Source: Cellulomonas sp. B6
GTDB taxonomy: Bacteria; Actinomycetota; Actinomycetes; Actinomycetales; Cellulomonadaceae
Direction of reading: 5' to 3'
Assembly (NCBI RefSeq): GCF_001462455.1
Contig: NZ_LNTD01000143.1
Span: 1 to 48,392, forward strand
Length of the DNA: 48,392 nucleotides
Shown here: positions 16,188 to 24,355 of the stretch, piece after piece
Layout: the number at the start of each line of letters is the position of its first letter
How positions within the stretch are numbered: position 1 is the stretch's first letter
Notes under the pieces: generated by a model
Told to the model about the DNA's origin: nothing
The model's database searches: none
The model's input: only the letters and a program-made list of their open reading frames with translations
Made by a program: the position numbers and the translations under genes

Positions 16188-17702
16188 GTGGGCGAGGCAC
16201 GGGAGTTCGACGTGGTGGTGCTGGGCGCGGGAGCGGTCGGCGAGAACGTGGCCGACCGGGCGTCCCGCACGGGGCTGGACGTCGCGGTGGTCGAGGCGGC
16301 GCTGGTCGGCGGGGAGTGCTCGTACTGGGCGTGCATGCCGTCGAAGGCGCTCCTGCGCCCCGGGGACGCGCTCGCCGCCGCGCGCGCGGTGCCCGGCGCC
16401 GACACGGCCGTGACCGGCCAGGTCGACGTCAGCGCCGTGCTCGCGCGGCGCGACGAGGTCGCGTCGCACTGGGACGACGGCGGCCAGGTGGCGTGGGTCG
16501 AGGGTGCGGGCCTGACGCTGCTGCGCGGGCACGCCCGCTTCACCGGGCCGCGGCGCCTGGTCGTGACCACCGCCGACGGTGACGTCACGGTGACCGCGCG
16601 GCACGCCGTGGTCGTCGCGACGGGCTCGGTCGCGGTCGTGCCGCCGGCGCTGCGCGACGTGCGGACCTGGACGAGCCGGGAGGCGACGTCGGCGCACACC
16701 GTGCCGCGCCGGCTCGCCGTCGTCGGCGGTGGCGTCGTCGCCACCGAGATGGCGACCGCGTTCGCCGACCTCGGGTCCGAGGTGACGGTGCTGGTCCGCG
16801 GCGACCGCCTGCTGCCGGCCGCGGAGGCGTTCGCGGGCGAGGCTGTGCTGACCAGCCTGGTCGACCGGGGCGTGCGGGTGGCGCTCGGTGCGCAGGTCGT
16901 GTCGTCGTCGCGCGACGACGACGGCGTGCACCTCGTCGTGGAGCATTCGCTCGGCACCGACGACGGCGCCGGTGACGCCGCGCCGCAGACGCTGACGGTC
17001 GACGAGGTCCTCGCGGCCACGGGGCGTCGCCCCGCGACCGAGGACCTCGGCCTGGAGGCGCTCGGGCTGCGGGCCGGCGACGCGCTCCCGGTCGACGACG
17101 CGCTGCAGGTGCAGGGCGTCGAGGGAGGGTGGCTGTTCGCGGCGGGTGACGTCACGGGACGCACGGCGACGACCCACCAGGGCAAGTACGACGCCCGCGT
17201 GGTCGGTGACGTGATCGCCGCGCGCTTCGACCCCCGGACCGGGCCCGACGACGCCGGGAGCGCCGCGGGGGTGCCGCGTGGGCTGTCGCGCTCCTCCGAG
17301 GCGCACGCGGGGGACTGGAGCCGCTTCCGCGCGACGGCCGACCACGCCGCGGTCCCGCAGGTCGTGTTCACCCGCCCGCAGGTCGCGTGGGTCGGGCGCA
17401 CCGAGGCGGACGCGCGCGCCGCGGGCCTCGACGTCGAGGTGGTCGGGTACGAGCTCGGCGACCTCGCGGGAGCGACGGTCACCGCCGCTGACTACCGGGG
17501 ACGCGCGCAGATCGTCGTCGACCGCGCGCGGGACGTGGTCGTCGGTGCCACGTTCGTCGGCCCGGACGTCGCGGACATGCTGCACGCCGCGACGGTCGCG
17601 GTGGTCGGCGAGGTGCCGCTGTCACGGCTGTGGCACGCCGTGCCGTCGTACCCGACGCTCAGCGAGGTGTGGCTGCGTCTCCTGGAGTCCGCCGGGCGCT
17701 GA
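16188..17702 (+). CDS. NAD(P)/FAD-dependent pyridine nucleotide-disulfide oxidoreductase
   Basis: This 504-residue class I flavin disulfide reductase of the dihydrolipoamide dehydrogenase/mercuric reductase type has an FAD-binding VVVLGAGAVGENVA near residue 8, redox pair Cys-x4-Cys in ECSYWACMPSKALL (near 44-49), an NAD(P)-binding LAVVGGGVVATEMA near 175, FAAGDVTG for the flavin, and a C-terminal dimerisation domain with the proton-relay HAVPSYPTLSEV. It is about 40 residues longer than Lpd, mostly in loops near residues 260 and 350. The catalytic residues are all there, but the substrate is not identifiable; no E2/E3 partner genes are near. GTG 16188 follows GGAGGAG. Confidence 0.9.
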   Translation: MGEAREFDVVVLGAGAVGENVADRASRTGLDVAVVEAALVGGECSYWACMPSKALLRPGDALAAARAVPGADTAVTGQVDVSAVLARRDEVASHWDDGGQVAWVEGAGLTLLRGHARFTGPRRLVVTTADGDVTVTARHAVVVATGSVAVVPPALRDVRTWTSREATSAHTVPRRLAVVGGGVVATEMATAFADLGSEVTVLVRGDRLLPAAEAFAGEAVLTSLVDRGVRVALGAQVVSSSRDDDGVHLVVEHSLGTDDGAGDAAPQTLTVDEVLAATGRRPATEDLGLEALGLRAGDALPVDDALQVQGVEGGWLFAAGDVTGRTATTHQGKYDARVVGDVIAARFDPRTGPDDAGSAAGVPRGLSRSSEAHAGDWSRFRATADHAAVPQVVFTRPQVAWVGRTEADARAAGLDVEVVGYELGDLAGATVTAADYRGRAQIVVDRARDVVVGATFVGPDVADMLHAATVAVVGEVPLSRLWHAVPSYPTLSEVWLRLLESAGR

Positions 17703-17716
17703 GCGTCCGGACGGCG

Positions 17717-17753
17717 AACGGCCCGGCACCGCGCGCAGCGGTGCCGGGCCGTT
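17717..17753. terminator. Bidirectional hairpin between oxidoreductase and binding-protein genes
   Basis: Arms 17717-17732 and 17738-17753 pair perfectly over 16 bp with a GCGCA loop, between two convergent genes. Confidence 0.85.
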
Positions 17754-17788
17754 GGCAGTGCCGGCCGGGACGTCCCCCCGGCCGTGCC

Positions 17789-18799
17789 TCAGGCGTCCGA
17801 GGCGAGCGAGCCGTCGGAGGACGTGACCAGGCCCAGCGTCGCGTCGCCCTGGCGGACCGCCTGGCCGATGAGGGCGAAGTCGAACGACTTGAACTCGCCG
17901 ATCTCCAGGCCGTACTTCTCCTCGAGGCCGATCTGGCAGAACGGACGCTCGGGGCACTCGGGCGGACCGGCCAGCACGAGGCCGCCGCACGCGGCGGCCA
18001 GGTCCGACAGCGTCGTGAGGTCGTGCTCCTGCGCGAACTCGGCCGTCACGGCGAACGCGTTCTGGTCCTGCGCGGCCGACGCGGTGCCCACGACGAGGCC
18101 GCTCTGCTCGGCCAGCGGGGTGAGCGCGGTCACGGTCTCGTCGACGTCGCTCGACGCGACGGACGGCGCGTCCGCGCCGTTGGCCTGGGAGTTCAGGTAC
18201 GTCGCGAGCGTCGCGGCGTACTCCGGCACGACCGCGAGCTCGCCCGACTGCAGCGCGGGCAGGTAGGTCTCGCGGGCGCCGATGGTCTGCGCCTGGGCGT
18301 CGAACCCGGCGCTGCGCAGCACGGCCGCGTAGATCTCGGCGAGCGTGATGCTCTCGGAGAAGTTCGCGGCGCCCACGGTCAGCCGCGTGCCCGCGCCGAC
18401 GGACGCGTCGGTGGCCGCGAGGCCCTCGTCGGCGACGTACTCGGACGCGACCTCGCTCGAGGTGCGTCGGTCGACGTCGACGGCCTTGTTGAGCGCGATG
18501 AGCCCCTGCGTGTCCATCGAGGCCGAGACCGCGTCGAGCAGGGTCAGGACCTGCGGGTGGTCGGCCGCGACCTGCGCGTTGACCGCCGGGATGATGTTGT
18601 CGGCGTTCTGCAGACCCTTGTCGTCCTCGAGGACGACGAGGCTCTCGCCGGCGACGGGCTCGCAGGTCGCGAGGCCCGAGGTGCTGGTGGGCTGGGTGGC
18701 TGCCTGACCGCCGCCCGACCCGGGCGTGCCGCACGCGCTCAGCGCGAGGGTCGCGACGGCGAGGACGCCGAGCGTGCGGGTGCGCTGGCTGAGGCGCAT
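17789..18799 (-). CDS. Compatible-solute ABC transporter substrate-binding lipoprotein (circularly permuted OpuAC fold)
   Basis: This 336-residue extracytoplasmic lipoprotein has a signal peptide with lipobox LSAC (Cys23), so it is anchored outside the membrane. It is the solute receptor of the glycine betaine/choline/carnitine-type importer encoded by the adjacent permeases. The domain order is unusual. Residues about 54-127 (LVVLEDDKGLQNADNIIPAV ... EVASEYVADEGL) are what normally ends an OpuCC/ProX protein. The usual beginning (LTVGAANFSESITLAEIYAA) follows at 140, and the protein stops at GLVTSSDGSLASDA, exactly where LVVLEDDKG would normally continue. Cysteines in AATCEPV-like (ATCEPV) and GPPECPERPFC could form disulfides. 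ATG 18799 follows AGGAGAATCCCC. Confidence 0.88.
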   Translation of the reverse strand: MRLSQRTRTLGVLAVATLALSACGTPGSGGGQAATQPTSTSGLATCEPVAGESLVVLEDDKGLQNADNIIPAVNAQVAADHPQVLTLLDAVSASMDTQGLIALNKAVDVDRRTSSEVASEYVADEGLAATDASVGAGTRLTVGAANFSESITLAEIYAAVLRSAGFDAQAQTIGARETYLPALQSGELAVVPEYAATLATYLNSQANGADAPSVASSDVDETVTALTPLAEQSGLVVGTASAAQDQNAFAVTAEFAQEHDLTTLSDLAAACGGLVLAGPPECPERPFCQIGLEEKYGLEIGEFKSFDFALIGQAVRQGDATLGLVTSSDGSLASDA

Positions 18800-18885
18800 G
18801 GGGATTCTCCTGTCGTGGCGGTGCGACCGCAGGCGAGGGGCCGTGCGGCGGTCGGCCGGGTGCGGGACCCGGGCCGGAGGTGCGG

Positions 18886-19668
18886 TCATGGTGACGGCGA
18901 CGCCCCATTCGACCCGGTGCCCCCGGGGGCGGCAACCGGAGCGGGGCGGCGACGGGGTGCGGTGGCGCGCTCGGCGGCGCGCGCGTCGGACGCGGCGGCG
19001 CGCGCGAGCGCGCGCAGACCCCGCGGGGCGGCGAGGCGTTCGACGAGGGCGAGCAGGCCCTCGACCAGCAGGCACAGGCCGGCGACGAGGACGCCGCCGG
19101 CGAGCGCCTGGCCGTAGCGCTGGGTCGCGAAGCCGGTGACGACGATCGTGCCGAGGCTCGTGCCGCCGACCAGCGCGGCGAGCGGGACGGTCGCGAGCAC
19201 CTGGACCGCGCCCGTGCGGATGCCCGCGGCGATCAGGGGCATGGCGAGCGGCACCTCGACGGTCCACAGCATCCGGGCCCCCGACATGCCGATCCCCCGT
19301 GCGGCGTCGCGCACGTCGCCGTCGACCCCGCCGACGCCCGTCACGGCGTTGGCGAGGATCGGCGGGACGGCGAAGACCGCGCATGCGAGCGCGGTGGCGG
19401 TGTTGCCGAACCAGCCGCTCGCGGCGAGCAGCGTCAGCAGGGCGAGCGTCGGCAGGGCGCGGGTCGTGTTCGCCACGACGACCCCGACCGTCGCGCCGCG
19501 TCGGCGGTGCCCGAGCCACAGGCCGGCGGGCAGCGCGACGAGCAGCGCGAGCCCGACCGCCGCCGCCGACACCAGCAGGTGCGCGGTCGCGAGCTCGACG
19601 ACGCCGCGACGCCCGGTCCAGTTCAGCGGGTCGTTCAGCCAGCGGAACGCCTCGTTCAGGATGCCCAC
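18886..19668 (-). CDS. OpuCB/OpuCD-type ABC transporter permease
   Basis: This 260-residue inner-membrane subunit has about six hydrophobic helices and the EAA-type loop DAARGIGMSGARMLWTVEVPLAMPLIAAGI (near residues 120-150), which contacts the ATPase. It pairs with the second permease to form the translocation pore for a quaternary-amine osmolyte. The C-terminal 45 residues are Ala/Arg-rich and disordered, longer than usual. Its start (GTG 19668) overlaps the upstream permease gene by 13 bases. Confidence 0.9.
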   Translation of the reverse strand: MGILNEAFRWLNDPLNWTGRRGVVELATAHLLVSAAAVGLALLVALPAGLWLGHRRRGATVGVVVANTTRALPTLALLTLLAASGWFGNTATALACAVFAVPPILANAVTGVGGVDGDVRDAARGIGMSGARMLWTVEVPLAMPLIAAGIRTGAVQVLATVPLAALVGGTSLGTIVVTGFATQRYGQALAGGVLVAGLCLLVEGLLALVERLAAPRGLRALARAAASDARAAERATAPRRRPAPVAAPGGTGSNGASPSP

Positions 19669-20384
19669 GCCGCCTCCTCCCGCGGGTCGGCGCCCTCACG
19701 CGCCGCGCGCCGTCCCGACGCCCGCTGCCAGGGCGTCAGGAGCCGGCCGACGAGCATGAGCAGCAGGTCGGCGACGAGCGCGAGCAGCAGGCACAGCACC
19801 GTCGCGGTCATTACCTCCGCGTGGTAGTTGCTGCGGAAGCCGCGGAACATCAGCTGCCCGAGCCCGCCGTACCCCACGACGACGCCCACGGTCACGAGCG
19901 CGACCGTGCTGACGGTCGCCAGGCGCAGCCCCGTGACGATCGCCGGGACCGCCTGCGGGAGCTCGACGCCGACCAGCATCCGCAGGCGCCCGTACCCCAT
20001 GCCGCGTGCCGCGTCGCGGACCGCCGGGTCGACGCCCTGCAGCCCGACCAGCACGTTGCGCACGAGCACGAGCAGCGCGTAGAGCACCAGGCCGATGAGC
20101 ACGGTCGTGCGCCCGATGCCGGTGTACGGCGCGAGCACGGCGAACAGCGCGAGCGAGGGGACGGTGTAGAGGACTCCGGTGCCCGCGAGCACCGGCCCGG
20201 CCAGACGCGGCCGCAGGTGCGCGAGTGCCGCGAGAGGCAGCGCGACGAGCAGCGCGATCACGACCGCCTGGAGAGTCAGGGTCGAGTGCTGCTGGGTGTA
20301 GCGCAGCACGTCGCCCCCGTTGCGCTCGAGGTACTCCCACGAGAGCCACGGGTTGGCGGCCGCGGCGACCGGTCCGGCGTGCAT
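19656..20384 (-). CDS. OpuCB/OpuCD-type ABC transporter permease
   Basis: This 242-residue permease starts MHAGPVAAAANPWLSWEYLERNGGDVLRYTQQHSTLTLQ and has about five to six helices with the loop RDAARGMGYGRLRMLVGVELPQAVPAIVTGL near residues 125-155, the coupling-helix motif of BPD_transp_1 permeases. YTQQHSTLTL is the usual family start before helix 1. It is the first gene of the minus-strand operon (permease, permease, binding protein), divergent from the ATPase gene. ATG 20384 follows TAGGTT by 7 nt. Confidence 0.92.
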   Translation of the reverse strand: MHAGPVAAAANPWLSWEYLERNGGDVLRYTQQHSTLTLQAVVIALLVALPLAALAHLRPRLAGPVLAGTGVLYTVPSLALFAVLAPYTGIGRTTVLIGLVLYALLVLVRNVLVGLQGVDPAVRDAARGMGYGRLRMLVGVELPQAVPAIVTGLRLATVSTVALVTVGVVVGYGGLGQLMFRGFRSNYHAEVMTATVLCLLLALVADLLLMLVGRLLTPWQRASGRRAAREGADPREEAAWAS

Positions 20385-20391
20385 GCTCGGC

Positions 20392-20397
20392 AACCTA
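20392..20397 (-). promoter_or_regulatory. -10 box for osmolyte permease operon (TAGGTT)
   Basis: TAGGTT on the minus strand ends 7 nt before the ATG at 20384. With the TAGCGT at 20528 it makes a divergent promoter pair within a 157-bp spacer that probably also holds regulator sites; I see no clear operator. Confidence 0.5.
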
Positions 20398-20527
20398 GCG
20401 ACGCCCACCGACACCCGCGCGGCGAACGTCGGTCCGTGGACGGTGCGCGGACGGTCCGGAGGTGCGTCGAGGGTCCGGCGCGGTGGGCGACGGCGGACCA
20501 TGCCGCGCGCCTGTCGGTGCCGCCCGC

Positions 20528-20533
20528 TAGCGT
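20528..20533 (+). promoter_or_regulatory. -10 box for osmolyte ATPase gene (TAGCGT)
   Basis: TAGCGT ends 8 nt before the GTG at 20542, the leaderless arrangement. Confidence 0.45.
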
Positions 20534-20541
20534 CGTGCGAC

Positions 20542-21561
20542 GTGAGCACCGACGTGGCGATCCGGTTCGACGCCGTCCGCAAGGAGTACGCGGGCGCGGT
20601 CGCGGTCGACGACCTCTCCCTCGCCGTGCACCGCGGCGAGCTGCTCGTGCTCGTGGGGCCCTCGGGGTGCGGCAAGTCGACGACGCTGCGCATGGCGAAC
20701 CGGCTCGTCGAGCCGTCGTCGGGGCGCATCCTGCTGGGCGACGAGGACGTGACGGACGTCGACCCCGTCGCGCTGCGCCGCCGCATCGGCTACGTGATCC
20801 AGAACGTCGGGCTCTTCCCGCACCGCACGGTCGCCCAGAACGTCGCGACGGTGCCCGGCCTGCTCGGGTGGGACCGCCGCCGCACGCGCGAGCGCGTCGA
20901 GGAGCTGTTGACGCTCGTCGGGCTGGAGCCCGCGCGGTACGCCGCGCGCTGGCCGCACGAGCTGTCGGGCGGCGAGCGTCAGCGCGTGGGCGTGGCCCGC
21001 GCCCTGGCGACCGACCCGCCCGTGCTGCTCATGGACGAGCCGTTCGGCGCGGTCGACCCCGTGGGTCGCGCGCGCCTGCAGCACGAGTTCATCCGGCTGC
21101 AGCGCGACCTCGGCACGACCGTGATGATGGTCACGCACGACATCGACGAGGCCGTCCGCATGGCGGACCGCGTGGTGGTGCTCAGCCGCGGCGCGCGCGT
21201 CGAGCAGCTGGCCTCGCCGCTCGAGGTCGTCGCCCGCCCGGCGTCCCCGGCGGTGGCCGACCTCGTGGGTCGGGGCCGCACGGCGCGGCTGCTCGCGCTC
21301 GGGCGGCTCGAGCGCGTCGACCTCGACGACGTCCAGGACGCCGCCGCGCACACCGCGGCGGGGGCACCGGTGCACCTCGGCAGCGAGCTCGGCGACGTCG
21401 TCGCGGCCCTCACGGACGCGGCCGGCACGACGCCCGCGGACGGTGCGCTGCCGGTCGTCGACGAGGACGGGCGCACGGTCGGCCGCGTCTCGGCAGCCAC
21501 GGTCGTGCGTGCGCTGCACCGCCTCACCGTCGAGCGGCCCGTGGAGGACCGCAGCGCGTGA
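20542..21561 (+). CDS. Glycine betaine/carnitine-type ABC transporter ATPase (OpuCA/ProV-like)
   Basis: This 339-residue cytoplasmic ATPase energises the divergent permease pair. Motifs are Walker A GPSGCGKST (near residue 39), Q-loop YVIQNVGLFPHRT, signature LSGGERQRVGVARAL, Walker B LLMDEPFGAVD, D-loop VDPVGR and H-loop MVTHDIDEA. After the cassette, residues about 245-335 hold a CBS-like segment (GALPVVDEDGRTVGRVSAATVVRAL); OpuCA/OpuAA relatives carry CBS modules that sense ionic strength or cyclic di-AMP, and here only about one module is present. The window encodes the entire importer. Confidence 0.93.
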   Translation: MSTDVAIRFDAVRKEYAGAVAVDDLSLAVHRGELLVLVGPSGCGKSTTLRMANRLVEPSSGRILLGDEDVTDVDPVALRRRIGYVIQNVGLFPHRTVAQNVATVPGLLGWDRRRTRERVEELLTLVGLEPARYAARWPHELSGGERQRVGVARALATDPPVLLMDEPFGAVDPVGRARLQHEFIRLQRDLGTTVMMVTHDIDEAVRMADRVVVLSRGARVEQLASPLEVVARPASPAVADLVGRGRTARLLALGRLERVDLDDVQDAAAHTAAGAPVHLGSELGDVVAALTDAAGTTPADGALPVVDEDGRTVGRVSAATVVRALHRLTVERPVEDRSA

Positions 21562-21599
21562 CGGCGCCCGCCGGTGTGCACGTCGCCCGCCCGTCACGC
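21556..21599 (+). terminator. Hairpin overlapping the stop of the osmolyte ATPase gene
   Basis: GCGTGACGG (21556-21564, containing the TGA stop) is the exact complement of CCGTCACGC (21591-21599), with a GC-rich 26-nt loop. It is a plausible terminator before the next promoter. Confidence 0.5.
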
Positions 21600-21629
21600 G
21601 GCGGGAGCACGCGCGTCACACGCCGTGGG

Positions 21630-21635
21630 TAAGGT
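21630..21635 (+). promoter_or_regulatory. -10 box (TAAGGT) for ATP-grasp gene
   Basis: TAAGGT ends 7 nt before the GTG at 21643 and separates this gene from the upstream ATPase gene. Confidence 0.5.
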
Positions 21636-21642
21636 GCCTGAC

Positions 21643-22566
21643 GTGAGCGAACCCACCGCACGCCTCGCCCTCGCCACCTGCGCCGAGCTGCCCGACCTCG
21701 ACCCCGACGACCTGCCGCTGCGCGCCGCGCTCGCGGAGCGCGGCGTCGCGACCGACGTCGTGGTGTGGGACGACCCGACGGTGGACTGGGCGGCGTACCC
21801 GCACGTCCTGATCCGCTCCACGTGGGACTACACCGACCGGCCGACCCAGTTCTCCGACTGGACGCGCCGCGTCGAGCGCACGTCGACGCTGCTCAACCCC
21901 GCCGACGTCGTGACGTGGAACATCGACAAGACGTACCTGCGGGACCTCGAGCACCGGGGGATCCCGATCGTCCCGACGATCTGGCTGGACCCCGAGCGCA
22001 ACCTCGACGCGCGCGCGATCCACACGCGTTTCCCGGCGTTCGGCGACTTCGTCATCAAGCCGACGGTCAGCGCGGGCTCGCGCGACACCGGCCGGTACGA
22101 CGCGGGCGTCACGCCCTCGCGCTCGCTGGCCATCACGCACACCAAGAACCTGCTGGCCGTGGGGCGCCGCGTGATGCTGCAGCGCTACCTCACGCAGGTG
22201 GACACGCAGGGCGAGACCGCGCTGGTCTACGTGGACGGCGAGTTCAGCCACTCGGTGCGCAAGGGACCGCTGCTCGAGGGGCCGTACCGTGCGGGGGAGC
22301 AGGAGGGCGTGATGTTCCGCGAGGAGGTCATGGCCGCGCGCGAGGCCACCGAGCAGGAGCGCGAGGTCGGCGACCGCGTCGTGGCCGAGCTCGCGCAGGT
22401 CTTCCCCGACCGCGCCCCGCTGCTCTACACGCGCGTCGACCTCATCCCCGACGACGAGAACGCGCCGGTCGTCCTCGAGGTCGAGCTCGCCGAGCCGTCG
22501 CTGTTCTTCGAGCACTCGCCCGGCGCCGCCGAGCGGTTCGCGGACGCCGTCGCGCGCCGGTTGTGA
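21643..22566 (+). CDS. ATP-grasp domain protein (RimK/glutathione-synthetase-like)
   Basis: This 307-residue soluble protein starts VSEPTARLALATCAELPDLDPDDLPL, with an N-terminal Rossmann-like pre-ATP domain (VVVWDDPTVDWAAYPHVLIRSTWDY), then DKTYLRDLEHRGIPIVPTIWL, a nucleotide-binding strand FVIKPTVSAGSRDTGRY with the conserved Lys, QRYLTQVDTQGETALVYVDGEFSHSVRK, and the metal-binding end TRVDLIPDDENAPVVLEVELAEPSLFFEHSPGAAERFA. It should form an amide or related bond using ATP via an acyl-phosphate. Similar proteins include the cycloserine ligase DcsG family, but the substrate here is unknown. Confidence 0.85.
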   Translation: MSEPTARLALATCAELPDLDPDDLPLRAALAERGVATDVVVWDDPTVDWAAYPHVLIRSTWDYTDRPTQFSDWTRRVERTSTLLNPADVVTWNIDKTYLRDLEHRGIPIVPTIWLDPERNLDARAIHTRFPAFGDFVIKPTVSAGSRDTGRYDAGVTPSRSLAITHTKNLLAVGRRVMLQRYLTQVDTQGETALVYVDGEFSHSVRKGPLLEGPYRAGEQEGVMFREEVMAAREATEQEREVGDRVVAELAQVFPDRAPLLYTRVDLIPDDENAPVVLEVELAEPSLFFEHSPGAAERFADAVARRL

Positions 22567-22632
22567 CGCGTGCCGCACCCCTTCGCGGTGCGCTGCGGGG
22601 CATTGCGTGACGAGGACCGCCGCCGTACCCGC

Positions 22633-22638
22633 TACACT
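22633..22638 (+). promoter_or_regulatory. Possible -10 box for tRNA-His (TACACT)
   Basis: TACACT lies 78 nt upstream of the tRNA, giving a 5' leader of about 70 nt. No well-spaced -35 is seen. Confidence 0.3.
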
Positions 22639-22715
22639 CGTCGTCGGCCCGCCGCGCGCGACGGGTCGGCCGCCGTGGTCCGGCTCGCCCGTCAGGGCGG
22701 TCCGCACGGTGACGT

Positions 22716-22789
22716 GGTGGCTATAGCTCAGTAGGTAGAGCACCTGGTTGTGGTCCAGGGGGTCGCGGGTTCAAGTCCCGTTAGCCACC
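22716..22789 (+). tRNA. tRNA-His (anticodon GUG)
   Basis: Anticodon stem CCTGG/CCAGG encloses TTGTGGT, so the anticodon is GUG. Acceptor GTGGCTA/TAGCCAC is perfect, and the extra G(-1) at 22716 faces C73 at 22789, the tRNA-His identity pair. An encoded CCA follows (22790-22792). Confidence 0.96.
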
Positions 22790-22795
22790 CCACAG

Positions 22796-22829
22796 CGAAG
22801 GGCGCCGATCCCCGGATCGGCGCCCTTCG
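22796..22829. terminator. Hairpin after tRNA-His
   Basis: Arms 22796-22810 and 22815-22829 pair perfectly over 15 bp with a CCCG loop, between tRNA-His and the convergent oligoribonuclease gene. Confidence 0.85.
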
Positions 22830-22860
22830 GCGTTCTCGGTGCGGCGCAGGCCGCGTCCCG

Positions 22861-23574
22861 TCAGGCGCCCGGCAGGACGCCGCGCTTGACGGTGGTGGCG
22901 ACGACCTGCGCGGCGATCTTGCGGGCCTGCGTCGAGTCGGGGCCCGGCTGGGCCGGCAGCAGCGCGGCACGGTAGTAGCGCAGCTCGTCGATGCTCTCGA
23001 GGATGTCGGCGAGCGCGCGGTGCCCGCCCTTCTTCTCGGGGGCGGCGAAGTACACGCGCGGGTACCAGCGCCGGGCGAGCTCCTTGATCGACGACACGTC
23101 GACGATCCGGTAGTGCAGGTGCCCGACGAGCTCGGGCATGTCCCGGTCGAGGAACGCCTTGTCGGTGCCCACCGAGTTGCCCGCCAGCGGCGCCTTGCCG
23201 GCGTCCGGCACCCAGGCGCGCACGTACTCGAGGACCTGGGCCTGCGCCTCCTCGAGGGTCACGCCGTGCTCGAGCTCGGGCAGCAGCCCGGACGTGGTGT
23301 GCATGGTGCGCACGAAGTCGCCCATCTGCTCGAGCGCCGCGGACGGGGGAGCGACGATCACGTCGACCCCGTCGCCGAGCACGTTGAGCTCGGAGTCCGT
23401 GACGACCGCGGCGACCTCGACGAGCGCGTCGTGCACGAGGTCGAGCCCCGTCATCTCGCAGTCGACCCACACGATGCGGTCGGAGCTCGCGTGGCCTCCT
23501 CCCGTCGTCGCGGGGGTGGCCGGGGCGGTGGTCGCCGGTGCGGTGCTCGTCACGTCGTCGTCGGTGCTGCTCAC
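22861..23574 (-). CDS. orn: Oligoribonuclease
   Basis: This 237-residue DEDDh exonuclease degrades dinucleotides such as pGpG to mononucleotides, ending RNA and cyclic-di-nucleotide turnover. The catalytic set is visible: Asp/Glu in RIVWVDCEMTGLDL, Asp in GNSVGTDKAFLDRDMPEL, and His/Asp in KKGGHRALADILESIDELRYYR, with RIVDVSSIKELARRWYP between. The N-terminus has about 30 extra T/A/P-rich residues before the core. GTG 23574 is chosen because TAGGCT lies 7 nt upstream. The orn/tRNA-His neighbourhood is typical of actinobacteria. Confidence 0.95.
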   Translation of the reverse strand: MSSTDDDVTSTAPATTAPATPATTGGGHASSDRIVWVDCEMTGLDLVHDALVEVAAVVTDSELNVLGDGVDVIVAPPSAALEQMGDFVRTMHTTSGLLPELEHGVTLEEAQAQVLEYVRAWVPDAGKAPLAGNSVGTDKAFLDRDMPELVGHLHYRIVDVSSIKELARRWYPRVYFAAPEKKGGHRALADILESIDELRYYRAALLPAQPGPDSTQARKIAAQVVATTVKRGVLPGA

Positions 23575-23581
23575 GTCGACA

Positions 23582-23587
23582 AGCCTA
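23582..23587 (-). promoter_or_regulatory. -10 box for orn (TAGGCT)
   Basis: TAGGCT on the minus strand ends 7 nt before the GTG at 23574. Confidence 0.5.
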
Positions 23588-23600
23588 GGACCCCGGACGC

Positions 23601-23906
23601 TCACGCGGGGTCGTGGCGGCCGGTGCCGGGCGTCCGGGGTGCCGGTTCGGGACCCGGGGCGTGCGGCGCAGGCGGGCCGGGGAGCGTCCTGCCGAGGGCG
23701 GCGGCCGCGGCGACGACGACGGCGGCGCTCGCGCCCATCAGGCGGGCGGACCCCCACGGCGTCCCGGCCCACAGCGTCGCGCCGAGCACGACGGCGCCGG
23801 CGAACGCCCCCAGGGCCAGGTGCCCGGCCCACCGCAGCGCCGCGGAGGCGACCCGTGCGGGCCAGGGGCGGGCGGGCGTGCGGTCACGCCCGTCGTGCCT
23901 GCCCAT
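23601..23906 (-). CDS. Small membrane protein, hypothetical (101 aa)
   Basis: I do not recognise the family. The ATG at 23906 starts a 101-residue protein with a basic N-terminus, two hydrophobic helices (HLALGAFAGAVVLGATLWAG and ARLMGASAAVVVAAAAALG) and a Pro-rich disordered tail PGPPAPHAPGPEPAPRTPG. A stable hairpin lies only 8 nt upstream of the start, which would hide any ribosome-binding site, so either the start or the gene itself is uncertain. Confidence 0.5.
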   Translation of the reverse strand: MGRHDGRDRTPARPWPARVASAALRWAGHLALGAFAGAVVLGATLWAGTPWGSARLMGASAAVVVAAAAALGRTLPGPPAPHAPGPEPAPRTPGTGRHDPA

Positions 23907-23914
23907 CAACGACG

Positions 23915-23950
23915 ACGCCCGCCCGCTGCGGGGACGCGGCGGGCGGGCGT
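23915..23950 (-). terminator. Hairpin after the 69-residue gene
   Basis: Arms 23915-23926 and 23939-23950 pair perfectly over 12 bp around a 12-nt loop. It begins 11 nt after the stop at 23961 (minus direction) and is immediately before the next start at 23906. Confidence 0.6.
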
Positions 23951-23960
23951 GGGCACGCGG

Positions 23961-24170
23961 TCATCGTGCCACTGGTGAGGTCGCGGCGGGCGCGGTCGGC
24001 CCGGCCGGGACGGCGGTGGTGCGACGTGCGCGACGCGGGCGGTCGGTCGGCCGGGTCGTGACCCGGTCGGCACGGCCCGTGCGGCGAGCACGCGCGTCGG
24101 CCACGGCCGAGCGGCGCAGCCGCTCGTGCTGCTCGTGACGGACGGTGTCGTAGACGGTCAGGGGATGCAT
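23961..24170 (-). CDS. Small basic protein, hypothetical (69 aa)
   Basis: The ATG at 24170 has an AGGAG ribosome-binding site 7 nt upstream. The start MHPLTVYDTVRHEQHERLRRSA forms an amphipathic, charged helix; the remainder is Arg/Thr/Ala/Pro-rich and probably disordered. Short actinobacterial proteins with this kind of start are widespread and uncharacterised. No signal or membrane segment. Confidence 0.6.
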   Translation of the reverse strand: MHPLTVYDTVRHEQHERLRRSAVADARARRTGRADRVTTRPTDRPRRARRTTAVPAGPTAPAATSPVAR

Positions 24171-24355
24171 GGTGTGCTCCTGCGGGCATGCCGAGGCGCA
24201 CCCCGGTCAGGGGTGTCCTCGTGGTGGATGGGTGTCCCCACTGCACCAGAGCGGGGGGGTGCGGGGCGAGGACATTTCCGGGCGTCGGGGCCGCGTGGAA
24301 GGATGCGGCGGACCGCCGGCTGGCGCCCGTCCGCCCGGTCCGAGCGGGAGGTGAC

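Noticed and set aside
20385-20541. Possible riboswitch or operator for the osmolyte transporter
   Set aside because: Both promoters appear leaderless, leaving no room for a riboswitch, and I found no convincing inverted repeat.
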